Positions 18,482 to 26,370 of a stretch of 64,000 bases of DNA are shown here, piece by piece. Both the position numbers and the translations under genes were made by a program. This DNA is from Streptomyces qinzhouensis. GTDB taxonomy: Bacteria; Actinomycetota; Actinomycetes; Streptomycetales; Streptomycetaceae. The first letter of the stretch is position 1; each line of letters starts with the position of its first letter. The notes beneath the pieces were generated by a model, which searched no databases, was not told the origin of the DNA, and worked only from the letters and a program-made list of their open reading frames with translations. The stretch is taken from positions 248,001 through 312,000 of the forward strand of contig NZ_CP042266.1 of assembly GCF_007856155.1 (NCBI RefSeq), in the 5' to 3' direction.

Positions 18482-21444
18482 GTGCCGTCGCCGGTTTCGA
18501 GGGCGGCGCGGATCAGCTGGACGGGGTGCCAGGCGGTGCGTTCGGTGCCGTGGAAGATCTGCTGGCGGCAGGAGACCCCGGTGGCGACGATGACGGTGTC
18601 GTCGCCCTCGGCCCGTACCGCGGGGAAGAGGCGGTCCTCGCCGACGGTCAGGGACACCTCGTAGTGCTCCGACTCGAAACCGAAGGAGCCCGCCATTCCG
18701 CAGCAGCCGGCGTCCACCTCGACCACCTCGGCGCCCGGGATGCGGCGCAGCATTTCGAGGGTGGCGGCGGTGCCGACCTCCGCCTTCTGATGACAGTGGC
18801 CGTGGTAGAGGAGGCGCCGGCCGGCCGGCCAGGTGTCGGCGCCGAGTGTGAGCCTGCCGTCGTCGATGGCCGCGGTGACGAGCTCTTCGACCTGCTGGAC
18901 CCGGCCCGCGATGTCCTCGACGGCCGAGTCGCCGGGGAGCAGGGCGCGGTGTTCGTCGCGCAGGGTCATCAGACAGGAGGGTTCGCAGCCGACGACGGGT
19001 GAGCCCGGTGGAGTGGATTCGGCGAGCAGGTGCACCAGGGCGAACGCCTTGTTCGCGGCGTCTTCCACCAGCCCCTTGGAGAGGCTGGAGCGGCCGCAGC
19101 AGCCCCCGCTCTCCAGCCGGACGTCCCAGCCGGCGCGTTCCAGCAGTTCGATGGCGGCCCGGCCGATCTCGGGTTCGGTATAGGTGGTGAAGGAGTCGGC
19201 GAGATAGGTGAGGACGCCCTGGCCGCCGGGTGCGGCGGCGGTGGTCCGCCGGTGGCGGCGGAACCAGCGGACCAGATTGCGGTGGGCGAAGCGGGGCAGC
19301 GGGCGGGCCGGGGCGATACCGAGCAGTCGGTCCATCAGCTTCCGTACGGGTCCGATCCGGCCGGGCAGATTCGACAGGGGTGCGGTGGCGGAGCCCAGCC
19401 GGTTCAGAAAGCGGATCGCGCCGAAGACCCGGGAGCGCAGCGGGGTGCCGTGCAGATCGTGGTGGTGGGAGAGGGCCTCGGCCTTGAGGGTGGCCATGTC
19501 GACGCCGAGCGGGCATTCGCTCTTGCACGCCTTGCACATCAGACAGAGGTCGAGGACCTCGTGGAGGCGTTCGTCGCCGAGCGCCTTGCGGGGGTCGGGT
19601 TCGGAGAGCGCCTTGACCAGGGCGCCCGCCCGGCCGCGGGTGGAGTCCTCCTCGTTGCGGGTGGCCATGTAGGAGGGGCACATGGTGCCGGTGCCGCTTT
19701 TGCGGCAGACGCCGATGTTCATACAGCGGTCGGCGGCGCCGCGCATTCCGCCGAGCACCTCGAAGTCGAGGCGGGTGCGGAGTTCGGGGGCGGGCGGCAG
19801 GGCGGGGTCGCGCAGATGGTCGGTCATCGCGGGGGCGTCGACGATCTTGCCGGGGTTCATCCGGTCGTCGGGGTCGAAGACGCGTTTGACCTGGCGCATC
19901 GCCTCGTAGAGCGTATCGCCGAAGATTTCCCGGTTGAACTCGCTGCGGGCGAGTCCGTCGCCGTGCTCGCTGGAGTTGACTCCGCCGTACTCGGTGACCA
20001 GGTCCTTGATCTCCTCGGCGACGGTCCGCATGGTCGCGATCTGACCGGGGTCGGTGAGGTCGAGGAAGGGCCGGATGTGGAGGCAGCCGACGGAGCAGTG
20101 TCCGTAGAACCCGGCGGTCAGGCCGTGGGTGTCGAGGACCTCCTTGAACCGGGCGGTGTACTCGGCGAGGTGGACCGGGTCGACGGCGGTGTCCTCCACG
20201 AAGGCCAGCGGGCGCCGGGTGCCCTCGCCCGCCGCCATCAGCAGCCCCAGTCCGGCCTTGCGCACCTTCAGCAGGGCGGTCTGTTCGGCCGGGGTGACGG
20301 CCTGGAGGGTGTGGTAGCCGTGGCCCTCGGCCCGCCACAGGGCGGCCAGCCTGCCGAGCCGGTCCTTCAGTTCGGCCTCGTCGTCGCCGGTGAAGGCGGT
20401 GAAGAGCAGGGCCTCGGGCTCGCCTTCGAGGAGGGCGCCGAGGGAGGCGTACTCGATCTTCCGGCGGGACAGGTCGAGGATCGTCCGGTCCATCAGCTCC
20501 ACGGCCGACGGATCGAGGGAGAGTGCGGACTCGGTGGCGCCGATGGCACCGGCGACCGAGGTGAAGTGGCCGACGGCGAAGACGGTGTGCCGGGGTTTGG
20601 GCACCAGTTCCACCAGCGCCCGGGTGGTGATCACCAGGGTGCCTTCCGAGCCGACGACGAACTTGGCCAGGTCGAAGGGGGTGTCCGTACGGGCGAGCCG
20701 GTCCAGGCGGTAGCCGCAGGCGCGCCGCCAGAAGCGGGGGAAGCCCTCGGCGATCGCGTCGGCGTTGGCCCGGACGATCTCGGGGAGTTCGCGGTAGATC
20801 CGGCCTTCGAGCGTGGCGCGTCCGGCGCGCCGGGCGCGTTCGGTCTCGTCGACGGGTTCGAAGCGGGCCGTGGTGGCGTCGGAGAGGACGACGTCCAGGG
20901 CGCGGACGTGGTCGATGGTCATTCCATGGCGCAGTGAGCCGCTGCCCGCGGAGTTGTTGCCGATCATTCCGCCGAGGGTGGCGCGGTTGCTGGTGGAGGT
21001 GTCGGGTCCGAACATCAGACCGTGGGGGGCGGCGGCGCGGTTGAGCCGGTCCTGGACGACGCCGGGTTCCACCAGCGCGGTGCGGGAGCCGGGGTCGAGT
21101 TCGATGATCCGGTTCATGTGGCGGGACAGGTCGAGGACGAGACCGGGGCCGACGGTCTGCCCGGCGAGGCTGGTGCCGGCGCCTCGGGGCAGTACGGGGA
21201 TGCCGTACTCGGCGGCCGCGGCGACGGTGGCCCGGATATCGTCCTCGTGGCGGGGGAAGACGACTCCGCGCGGTGTGATGGCGTACATGCTGGCGTCGCG
21301 GGAGAACAGATGGCGGGTGTAGTCGTCGAAGGCGACCTCGCCGTCCAGTTCGCGGCGCAGGCGGTGTTCGAGATCGCGGTCGGCGGCGGGGGTCTCGGCC
21401 GGGGCCGGGGGCACGGCTCCGGGGGTGGGGTGGACGGACGTCAT
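18436..21444 (-). CDS. FAD/Fe-S 2-hydroxyacid dehydrogenase, YdiJ-like
   Basis: 1002 residues. The N-terminal half is a VAO/PCMH-type FAD domain (VLPRGAGTSLAGQTVGPGL, GGMIGNNSAGSGS) with the FAD-oxidase C-terminal region (GFYGHCSVGCLHIRPFLD). Then come two 4Fe-4S motifs (first with C-x-x-x-x-x-C and MCPSYM; second CLMCKACKSECP) and cysteine-rich CCG modules (GCCGRSS, GCCGMAG). This fused layout is that of E. coli YdiJ and D-lactate/D-2-hydroxyglutarate dehydrogenases, which feed electrons to the respiratory chain. It follows the serine-glyoxylate aminotransferase by 40 bp and should be its operon partner, so glycolate or another 2-hydroxyacid is a reasonable substrate guess. Confidence 0.87.
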   Translation of the reverse strand: MTSVHPTPGAVPPAPAETPAADRDLEHRLRRELDGEVAFDDYTRHLFSRDASMYAITPRGVVFPRHEDDIRATVAAAAEYGIPVLPRGAGTSLAGQTVGPGLVLDLSRHMNRIIELDPGSRTALVEPGVVQDRLNRAAAPHGLMFGPDTSTSNRATLGGMIGNNSAGSGSLRHGMTIDHVRALDVVLSDATTARFEPVDETERARRAGRATLEGRIYRELPEIVRANADAIAEGFPRFWRRACGYRLDRLARTDTPFDLAKFVVGSEGTLVITTRALVELVPKPRHTVFAVGHFTSVAGAIGATESALSLDPSAVELMDRTILDLSRRKIEYASLGALLEGEPEALLFTAFTGDDEAELKDRLGRLAALWRAEGHGYHTLQAVTPAEQTALLKVRKAGLGLLMAAGEGTRRPLAFVEDTAVDPVHLAEYTARFKEVLDTHGLTAGFYGHCSVGCLHIRPFLDLTDPGQIATMRTVAEEIKDLVTEYGGVNSSEHGDGLARSEFNREIFGDTLYEAMRQVKRVFDPDDRMNPGKIVDAPAMTDHLRDPALPPAPELRTRLDFEVLGGMRGAADRCMNIGVCRKSGTGTMCPSYMATRNEEDSTRGRAGALVKALSEPDPRKALGDERLHEVLDLCLMCKACKSECPLGVDMATLKAEALSHHHDLHGTPLRSRVFGAIRFLNRLGSATAPLSNLPGRIGPVRKLMDRLLGIAPARPLPRFAHRNLVRWFRRHRRTTAAAPGGQGVLTYLADSFTTYTEPEIGRAAIELLERAGWDVRLESGGCCGRSSLSKGLVEDAANKAFALVHLLAESTPPGSPVVGCEPSCLMTLRDEHRALLPGDSAVEDIAGRVQQVEELVTAAIDDGRLTLGADTWPAGRRLLYHGHCHQKAEVGTAATLEMLRRIPGAEVVEVDAGCCGMAGSFGFESEHYEVSLTVGEDRLFPAVRAEGDDTVIVATGVSCRQQIFHGTERTAWHPVQLIRAALETGDGTQPAAAPEATDRAQR

Positions 21445-21484
21445 GGGTGCGGCTCCCGGGGGGATGCGGTCGGGCGGCGGGGCG

Positions 21485-22651
21485 TCACGGGGTGCTCAGC
21501 ACCTCCAGCGCGGCGGGGAGTCCGGCCGGGTCGGCGGGGACCCCTGCGAGGGTGAGGCCCATCTGCACACCGGCGAGGGTTCCGGCGAGGGTGAGGTCGT
21601 TGAAGTGGCCGAGGTGCCCGATCCGGAAGACCTTGCCGGCGAGCCTGCCCAGACCGGCGCCGAGGGACATGTCGAACCGCTCCAGGACGATCTTGCGGAC
21701 CTTGTCGGCGTCGTGGCCGTCGGGCAGCAGTACGGCGGTGAGCGAACCGGAGTGTTCGCGCTCGTCGGCGCAGAGGACTTCGAGGCCCCAGCCCCGGACG
21801 GCCGCCCGGGTCGCCTCGGCGTGCCGGGCGTGCCGGGCGTACACCTGGGGCAGTCCTTCGGCGGTCAGCATCTCCACGGCCTCGGCCAGCCCGTAGAGCA
21901 GGTTCGTGGCCGGGGTGTAGGGGTACATGCCGCGGCGGTTGGCGGCCAGGATCGGGATCCAGTCCCAGTACGAGCGCGACAGCCCGGCCCGCTCACGGGC
22001 GGCGAGCGCCTTGGCGCTGACGGCGTTGAAGCCCAGCCCGGGCGGCAGCATCAGGCCCTTCTGCGAACAGGAGACGGTGACGTCGACGCCCCAGGCGTCG
22101 TGGCGGTAGTCGATGGACCCCAGTGAGGAGATGGTGTCGACCAGCAGCAGGGCGGGGTGGCCGGCTTCGTCGATGGCCCGGCGGATCTCCGCGATGCGGC
22201 TGGTGACGCCGGTGGACGTCTCGTTGTGGACGACACAGACCGCCTTGACGGCGTGGTCGGTGTCGGCGGCGAGACGGCGGGCCAGCTCCTCGGGGTCGGC
22301 GCCGTGCCGCCAGTCGCCGGGGACGACTTCGGTGCGCAGTCCGAGGGAGCGGGCCATCTCCTCCCAGAGCGTGGAGAAGTGACCGGTTTCGAAGCAGAGC
22401 ACCCGGTCGCCGGGGCTGAGGGTGTTGACCAGGGCGGCTTCCCAGGCCCCGGTGCCGGAGGAGGGGTAGATCACGACGGGTCCCGAGGTGCCGAAGACCG
22501 GTTTGATCACCTCCAGAAGACGGGTGGTCAGGGCGGCGAACTCGGGGCCCCGGTGGTCCATCGTGGCGGCGGACATGGCGCGGAGCACCTGGTCGGGGAC
22601 GTTGGTGGGGCCGGGGATCTGAAGGAAGTGGCGGCCGGTGCGAACGGTCAT
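21485..22651 (-). CDS. Serine-glyoxylate aminotransferase family (class V, PLP)
   Basis: 388 residues starting MTVRTGRHFLQIPGP. PLP lysine in SCSQKGLMLPPG; other family marks are YPSSGTGAWEAAL, VHNETSTGV and VDTISSLGSIDY, which match SgaA-type serine-glyoxylate or alanine-glyoxylate aminotransferases. It would convert glyoxylate to glycine. The longer in-frame ORF runs through the tandem operators and is rejected. First gene of the unit with the YdiJ-like dehydrogenase; divergent from the IclR gene with two tandem palindromes in between. Confidence 0.9.
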   Translation of the reverse strand: MTVRTGRHFLQIPGPTNVPDQVLRAMSAATMDHRGPEFAALTTRLLEVIKPVFGTSGPVVIYPSSGTGAWEAALVNTLSPGDRVLCFETGHFSTLWEEMARSLGLRTEVVPGDWRHGADPEELARRLAADTDHAVKAVCVVHNETSTGVTSRIAEIRRAIDEAGHPALLLVDTISSLGSIDYRHDAWGVDVTVSCSQKGLMLPPGLGFNAVSAKALAARERAGLSRSYWDWIPILAANRRGMYPYTPATNLLYGLAEAVEMLTAEGLPQVYARHARHAEATRAAVRGWGLEVLCADEREHSGSLTAVLLPDGHDADKVRKIVLERFDMSLGAGLGRLAGKVFRIGHLGHFNDLTLAGTLAGVQMGLTLAGVPADPAGLPAALEVLSTP

Positions 22652-22675
22652 GGGAGGGACTCCTCCAAAGAACTT

Positions 22676-22712
22676 GTGCCGTGTAGCGGCACGTTGTACC
22701 GTGTGATGGCAC
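22676..22712. promoter_or_regulatory. Tandem 17-bp palindromes, probable IclR operators
   Basis: GTGCCGTGTAGCGGCAC (22676-22692) and GTACCGTGTGATGGCAC (22696-22712) are near-identical inverted repeats (GTRCC-N7-GGCAC) whose starts are 20 bp apart, about two helical turns. They lie between the divergent aminotransferase and IclR genes. Cooperative binding of an IclR tetramer to two operators would explain the spacing. Confidence 0.75.
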
Positions 22713-22748
22713 GGGGAGAATGACACGGCCCGACCCTGGAGTCAATGC

Positions 22749-23501
22749 ATGCAGAACGTTCTCAATGCGCTGCGCACCCTCGAAGAGGTCGCCGAGCGGC
22801 AGCCGGCCGGGGTCGCCGAGCTGGCGCGGGCACTGGGCCTGCCGAAGAGCTCCGTCCAGCGGGCCCTGGTCACCCTGCACGAGGCGGGGTGGATCCGGCC
22901 GGCCCCCGGCACCCCCACCCGATGGACCGTCACCACCAAGGCGCTGCACGTCGGACGGCATGCGACGGGCGAACTGGGGTTGCGTGACATCGCGGTGCCG
23001 GTGATGGAGGAGCTGCGCCGGCGCACCGACGAGACGGTGCATCTGGCCGTCCCGGAGGGCGGCAAGGTGGTGCTGGTCGAACGGCTGGAGACCAGCAAGC
23101 CGGTACGGATCGTGCTTCCGCTCGGCCATGTGCTGTCCGCGCACGCGTCGGCGAACGGAAAGGCCCTGCTGGCGGCGGGCCCGCCGGAGATCGCGGAACG
23201 GCTGATCGCCAAGGGCCTGGAGCGGTTCACGGAGGCGTCGATCACCGATCCCGACGCGCTCCGCGCCGAACTGGCCGCGATCCGCGAGCGGGGGTACGCG
23301 ACCAACGGCGGCGAGTGGCGGACGGATGTCTCGGCGGTGGCGGCGGCGGTGCTCGACGCCTCGGACACCCCGGTGGCGAGCATCAGCGTCAATGTTCCGA
23401 GCAGCCGGATGACGGACGGGTCCCGGGCGGCCCTGGGCGCGGCGGTCCGGGATGCGGCACGGTTGGTGGGCGAGGCGCTGGGGCGGCCCCCGGGGCGCTG
23501 A
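22749..23501 (+). CDS. IclR-family transcriptional regulator
   Basis: 250 residues. Winged-helix HTH in the first 70 residues (LRTLEEVAERQPAGVAELAR ... LPKSSVQRALVTL) and the IclR effector domain after it (LPLGHVLSAHASANGKALLA, ITDPDALRAELAAIRERGYA, INVPSSRM). Divergent from the glyoxylate aminotransferase/dehydrogenase operon and upstream of a MatC-like carrier, so it most likely controls uptake and oxidation of a small organic acid and its own expression through the tandem palindromes. Confidence 0.92.
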   Translation: MQNVLNALRTLEEVAERQPAGVAELARALGLPKSSVQRALVTLHEAGWIRPAPGTPTRWTVTTKALHVGRHATGELGLRDIAVPVMEELRRRTDETVHLAVPEGGKVVLVERLETSKPVRIVLPLGHVLSAHASANGKALLAAGPPEIAERLIAKGLERFTEASITDPDALRAELAAIRERGYATNGGEWRTDVSAVAAAVLDASDTPVASISVNVPSSRMTDGSRAALGAAVRDAARLVGEALGRPPGR

Positions 23502-23878
23502 CGAGCCCGCGGGGCGGAGCAGGGCGGAACCGCGAGGCAGAACGGCAGGGCAGGACGGCGGGGCGGCGGGGCGGGGCGGAACCTCGGGGCAGGACGGCGG
23601 GGCGGGCGGGGAACGGGAATCCCCGGGAGTCTCTGAGGGAGCCCCTGGGGGAGTCTCCGGGGGAATCTCTGTCCGACCTCTTGACTCGGCCGGGATACGG
23701 GGCCTTCCATACTCCCCATCGCGGAACTCAAGTTCCAAATGGCGGAATTCACTGATGCGTGGGGACAACGCGTCACGGACCGCCCCTCCCCCGGCACCGT
23801 CATCCCCCTCGGGCGCTTCCGCATGCCCGGCGGTGCCGTCACCCGCAGCGACTCATCGACCGAAGGCGAGGAAGCCTC
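23502..23878. other. Non-coding stretch: low-complexity GC repeats followed by a promoter-like region
   Basis: The first 140 bp are degenerate repeats of GGGGC/AGGACGGCGGGGC followed by GGGAGTCTC-type units. They read open in several frames but show no coding character. Bases from about 23680 are less GC-rich and contain TTGACT at 23690, CATACT and a perfect palindrome at 23723, and look like the promoter of the MatC-like carrier. Confidence 0.55.
23723..23736. promoter_or_regulatory. Palindrome GGAACTCAAGTTCC upstream of the carrier gene
   Basis: Perfect 6-bp arms around CA, preceded by GC and followed 7 bp later by GCGGAATTCA, a near copy of the left half. It is about 140 bp before the carrier start. 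Possible operator; which regulator binds is unknown, and the sequence differs from the tandem IclR-type sites at 22676. Confidence 0.45.
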
Positions 23879-25255
23879 GTGTCCGATCACGTCCTGGCCA
23901 TCATTGCCCTGGCCATAGTTTTCACCGTCGCCACCGTCACCTCGGTGCATATGGGGGCCCTCGCCATCGTGGCCGCCTTCGTCACCGGATCCCTCTTCTT
24001 CGGCCAGTCGGCGGACGATCTCTTCGGGGGCTTCCCCGGGGATCTCTTCGTCGTCCTGGTCGGCGTCACCTTCCTGTTCGCCATCGCCCGGAACAACGGA
24101 ACCGTGGACTGGCTGGTCCACGCCTCGACCCGGGCCGTACGCGGCCGGATCGCGCTGATTCCCTGGGTACTGTTCCTGGTCACCGCCACCCTCACGGCCG
24201 TGGGCGCGGTAGTGCCCGCCGCGGTCGCGATCGTCGCGCCCATCGGTGCCGGATTCGCCGCCCGCCACCGGATCAACCCCGTACTGATGGGCCTGTTCAT
24301 CATCAACGGGGCCAGCGCGGGCGGCTTCTCGCCCATCAGCGTCTTCGGCAGCATCACCAACGGCGTGGTCTCCCGCAACGGGATCCCGGGCAACCCCGCG
24401 CTGCTCTTCGCCGCCTCCTTCGTCTTCAACGTCCTGCTCTGCGTCGTGGTCTTCGCGCTCTTCGGCGGGCGGGCGCTGCTGGGGCACCGGGTGGGCGACG
24501 AGGGCGCCGCGGTACCCCCGCCGGCCGGGACCGGCGGCCCGGCCCCCTCCTCACCTCCCTCGGGTTCCGCGTCCGCCGCGGCCGGAGCACCGGGCGGCGG
24601 GGGCGCGGTCGCCCTGGCGCCCGCACCTGCCGTCTCCGCCGCCGAGCCGGAGATCCGGCTCGACGGGGTACGCGCCCTGACCCTGCTGGGACTGCTCACC
24701 CTGGTCCTCGGGGCACTCCTCTTCGACCTGCACGTCGGGCTGCTCGCCCTGACCGTCACCGTGGTCCTTTCGCTGCTCTCCCCGGAGTCGGCGAAGGGGG
24801 CCGTGGACCGCTGCGCCTGGTCCACGGTCCTGCTGGTCTGCGGCATCGTCACCTTCGTGGCGATGATGGAGCGGATCGGCACCATCTCGTATCTGGGCAC
24901 CGAGGTCGCCGGGATCGGAACACCCCTGCTGGGTGCCCTGCTGATCTGCGCCATCGGCGCCGTGGTGTCCGCATTCGCCTCCACGACCGGCATCCTCGGG
25001 GCACTGATCCCGCTGGCGGTGCCGTTCCTGCTGGCCGGTGAGGTGGGCGCGGTGGGTCTGGTCGTCGCGCTGGCGATCTCCTCGTCGGTGGTGGACTCCT
25101 CGCCCGTCTCCACCAGTGGAGCCCTGGTGACGGCGAGTGTGCCGGAGAGCGAGCGGGAGACGGTCTTCCGCACGCTGATGGTCTGGGGATTCAGCATGGC
25201 GGTGGTGGCACCGCCGGTGACGTGGCTGCTGTTCGTCGCCCCCGGGTGGCTCTGA
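23879..25255 (+). CDS. MatC-like dicarboxylate carrier (SLC13/ArsB-like permease)
   Basis: 458 residues, GTG start with GAGGAAG 5 nt upstream; the longer frame before it is arginine/proline-rich noise. The N-terminal MatC_N-type domain is clear (MGALAIVAAFVTGSLFFG, DLFVVLVGVTFLFAIARNNGT). Two hydrophobic halves of about five or six helices are joined by a Gly/Pro/Ala-rich linker at about 215-255. Family members import malonate or related dicarboxylates. The position downstream of IclR suggests it supplies the substrate for the neighbouring oxidation genes. Confidence 0.82.
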   Translation: MSDHVLAIIALAIVFTVATVTSVHMGALAIVAAFVTGSLFFGQSADDLFGGFPGDLFVVLVGVTFLFAIARNNGTVDWLVHASTRAVRGRIALIPWVLFLVTATLTAVGAVVPAAVAIVAPIGAGFAARHRINPVLMGLFIINGASAGGFSPISVFGSITNGVVSRNGIPGNPALLFAASFVFNVLLCVVVFALFGGRALLGHRVGDEGAAVPPPAGTGGPAPSSPPSGSASAAAGAPGGGGAVALAPAPAVSAAEPEIRLDGVRALTLLGLLTLVLGALLFDLHVGLLALTVTVVLSLLSPESAKGAVDRCAWSTVLLVCGIVTFVAMMERIGTISYLGTEVAGIGTPLLGALLICAIGAVVSAFASTTGILGALIPLAVPFLLAGEVGAVGLVVALAISSSVVDSSPVSTSGALVTASVPESERETVFRTLMVWGFSMAVVAPPVTWLLFVAPGWL

Positions 25256-25671
25256 ATTCACGCCGCCCGGCCCGGGGTCCGCACACCCCGTCGCCGGGCC
25301 GTTCCCGGCCCGCCGCAGCCGCCGGTACGGGCCCGGAACGGCCCGGCGGCGGGCGTTCGCGTACCACGAGAACCGCGCCGCCGCTCCCGTACCGCACTCC
25401 CCCGCGAAAACCCCAACTCCCGCTCCACAAGGCTTACTTGACCTCATCCACCACCGGACCCCCCGGGGTCTCACGAGCCCCCCGATTCCCACTTATTACC
25501 GGTGGGTCACATTCCGGCCCTGTATTCAGGCCACCGCTCCCCCGCCGCCGGGCCGTATTAGTCATTTCGTCAGTGGTGCGCGTTTCAACCGTGCTGAACT
25601 GGTGAACAGTGGCGCACAGCGCGTAGTGCATCCGCGCTGTGGATGCGCAGCCACGAATGAAGGAGCATCAC
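25256..25671. other. Intergenic region holding the carrier terminator and the LuxR-gene promoter
   Basis: About 415 bp without a gene. Bases 25293-25347 form a strong terminator hairpin. From 25430 on the composition drops in GC (TTACTTGACC, CTTATTACC, GTATTAGTCATTTCG), as expected for a regulated promoter, with a small inverted repeat GGCCTGTATTCAGGCC-like near 25525. I see no other gene. Confidence 0.5.
25293..25347 (+). terminator. Terminator hairpin after the MatC-like carrier
   Basis: Long stem: GCCGGGCCGTTCC-C-GGCCCG (25293-25312) pairs with CGGGCC-C-GGAACGGCCCGGC (25328-25347), a 19-bp duplex with one C-C mismatch and a 15-nt loop, 38 bp past the stop codon. Confidence 0.85.
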
Positions 25672-26277
25672 ATGACGACGGTTCTGCTGGTCCACGCGGT
25701 GTCGCTGTGGCGGGCCTCGCTGGCCTGTCTGCTGAGCAAGGACGAGAGCCTCGACGTACGCGCCACCGACAAGGGCGGCGTGCGGAGCGCCGTCCAGGAG
25801 TGTCCACCGGACGTGATCGTCACCGATCTCGAGTGTCCGCACTCCATGGAGGTGCTCACCTTCATGGAGTCCTTACGCGGTGCCGAGGAGTCGGGTCCCG
25901 GTCTGGTGGTCCTGGCCCGGGCGGACCGGGCGGGTGATCTGCGCCGGGCCGGGGACGCCGGGGCCATGGGGTACGTCGACAAGCTCGGCCCCGTGGACAG
26001 CCTCGGCGACGCGGTCGGGAAGGTGGCGGCGGGCGGGCGGCATATCGACGAGTCGCTCGCCTTCGGTCTGCTCAACGCCTCCGAGGTTCCGCTGTCCCCC
26101 AGAGAGTTACGGGTGCTGGAACTGGCCGCCGAGGGCGAGTCGGTGACATCGATCGCCAGCGCGCTGCATCTGGCGAGCGGGACCGTGCGCAACTATCTGG
26201 CCGCGGCGATACGGAAGACCGGTGGCCGGAACCGGCTGGACGCGATACGGCTGTCGCGGGACTTCGGCTGGCTCTGA
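25672..26277 (+). CDS. RamR/AmfR-like LuxR-family orphan response regulator
   Basis: 201 residues, ATG with AAGGAG 8 nt upstream. The receiver domain (1-120) keeps the phospho-acceptor aspartate D52 (VIVTDLE), but the acidic pair normally in strand 1 is missing (VLLVHAVS), so phosphorylation may not drive it. The C-terminal LuxR HTH is at 140-201 (LSPRELRVLELAAEGESV). Two TTA codons (25873-25875, 26107-26109) make it bldA-dependent. It faces the SapB-type lanthipeptide operon tail to tail, the same arrangement I recall for ramR/amfR, and is the likely activator of that operon. Confidence 0.85.
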   Translation: MTTVLLVHAVSLWRASLACLLSKDESLDVRATDKGGVRSAVQECPPDVIVTDLECPHSMEVLTFMESLRGAEESGPGLVVLARADRAGDLRRAGDAGAMGYVDKLGPVDSLGDAVGKVAAGGRHIDESLAFGLLNASEVPLSPRELRVLELAAEGESVTSIASALHLASGTVRNYLAAAIRKTGGRNRLDAIRLSRDFGWL

Positions 26278-26370
26278 CGGCCTGACGGCCGAGGCCCCCG
26301 TGGGGCACGCCGACCGATCCGGGCCGGCCCTTCGAGGAATCGTCCCCGTGCGCCCGGGGTCCGGCGGGGC

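Noticed and set aside
16844..20338. 1164-codon minus-strand open frame
   Set aside because: It spans two unrelated real genes in other frames and is Arg/Pro-rich throughout.
22652..22726. Upstream extension of the serine-glyoxylate aminotransferase
   Set aside because: It covers the tandem operators, and the conserved family N-terminus starts at the ATG 22651.
23502..23700. GC-rich repeat block considered as a CRISPR or minisatellite
   Set aside because: Units are degenerate, of unequal length and without unique spacers; simple low-complexity DNA.
26294..26306. Short hairpin GCCCC-CGT-GGGGC between convergent genes
   Set aside because: Only five base pairs; too weak to call a terminator.
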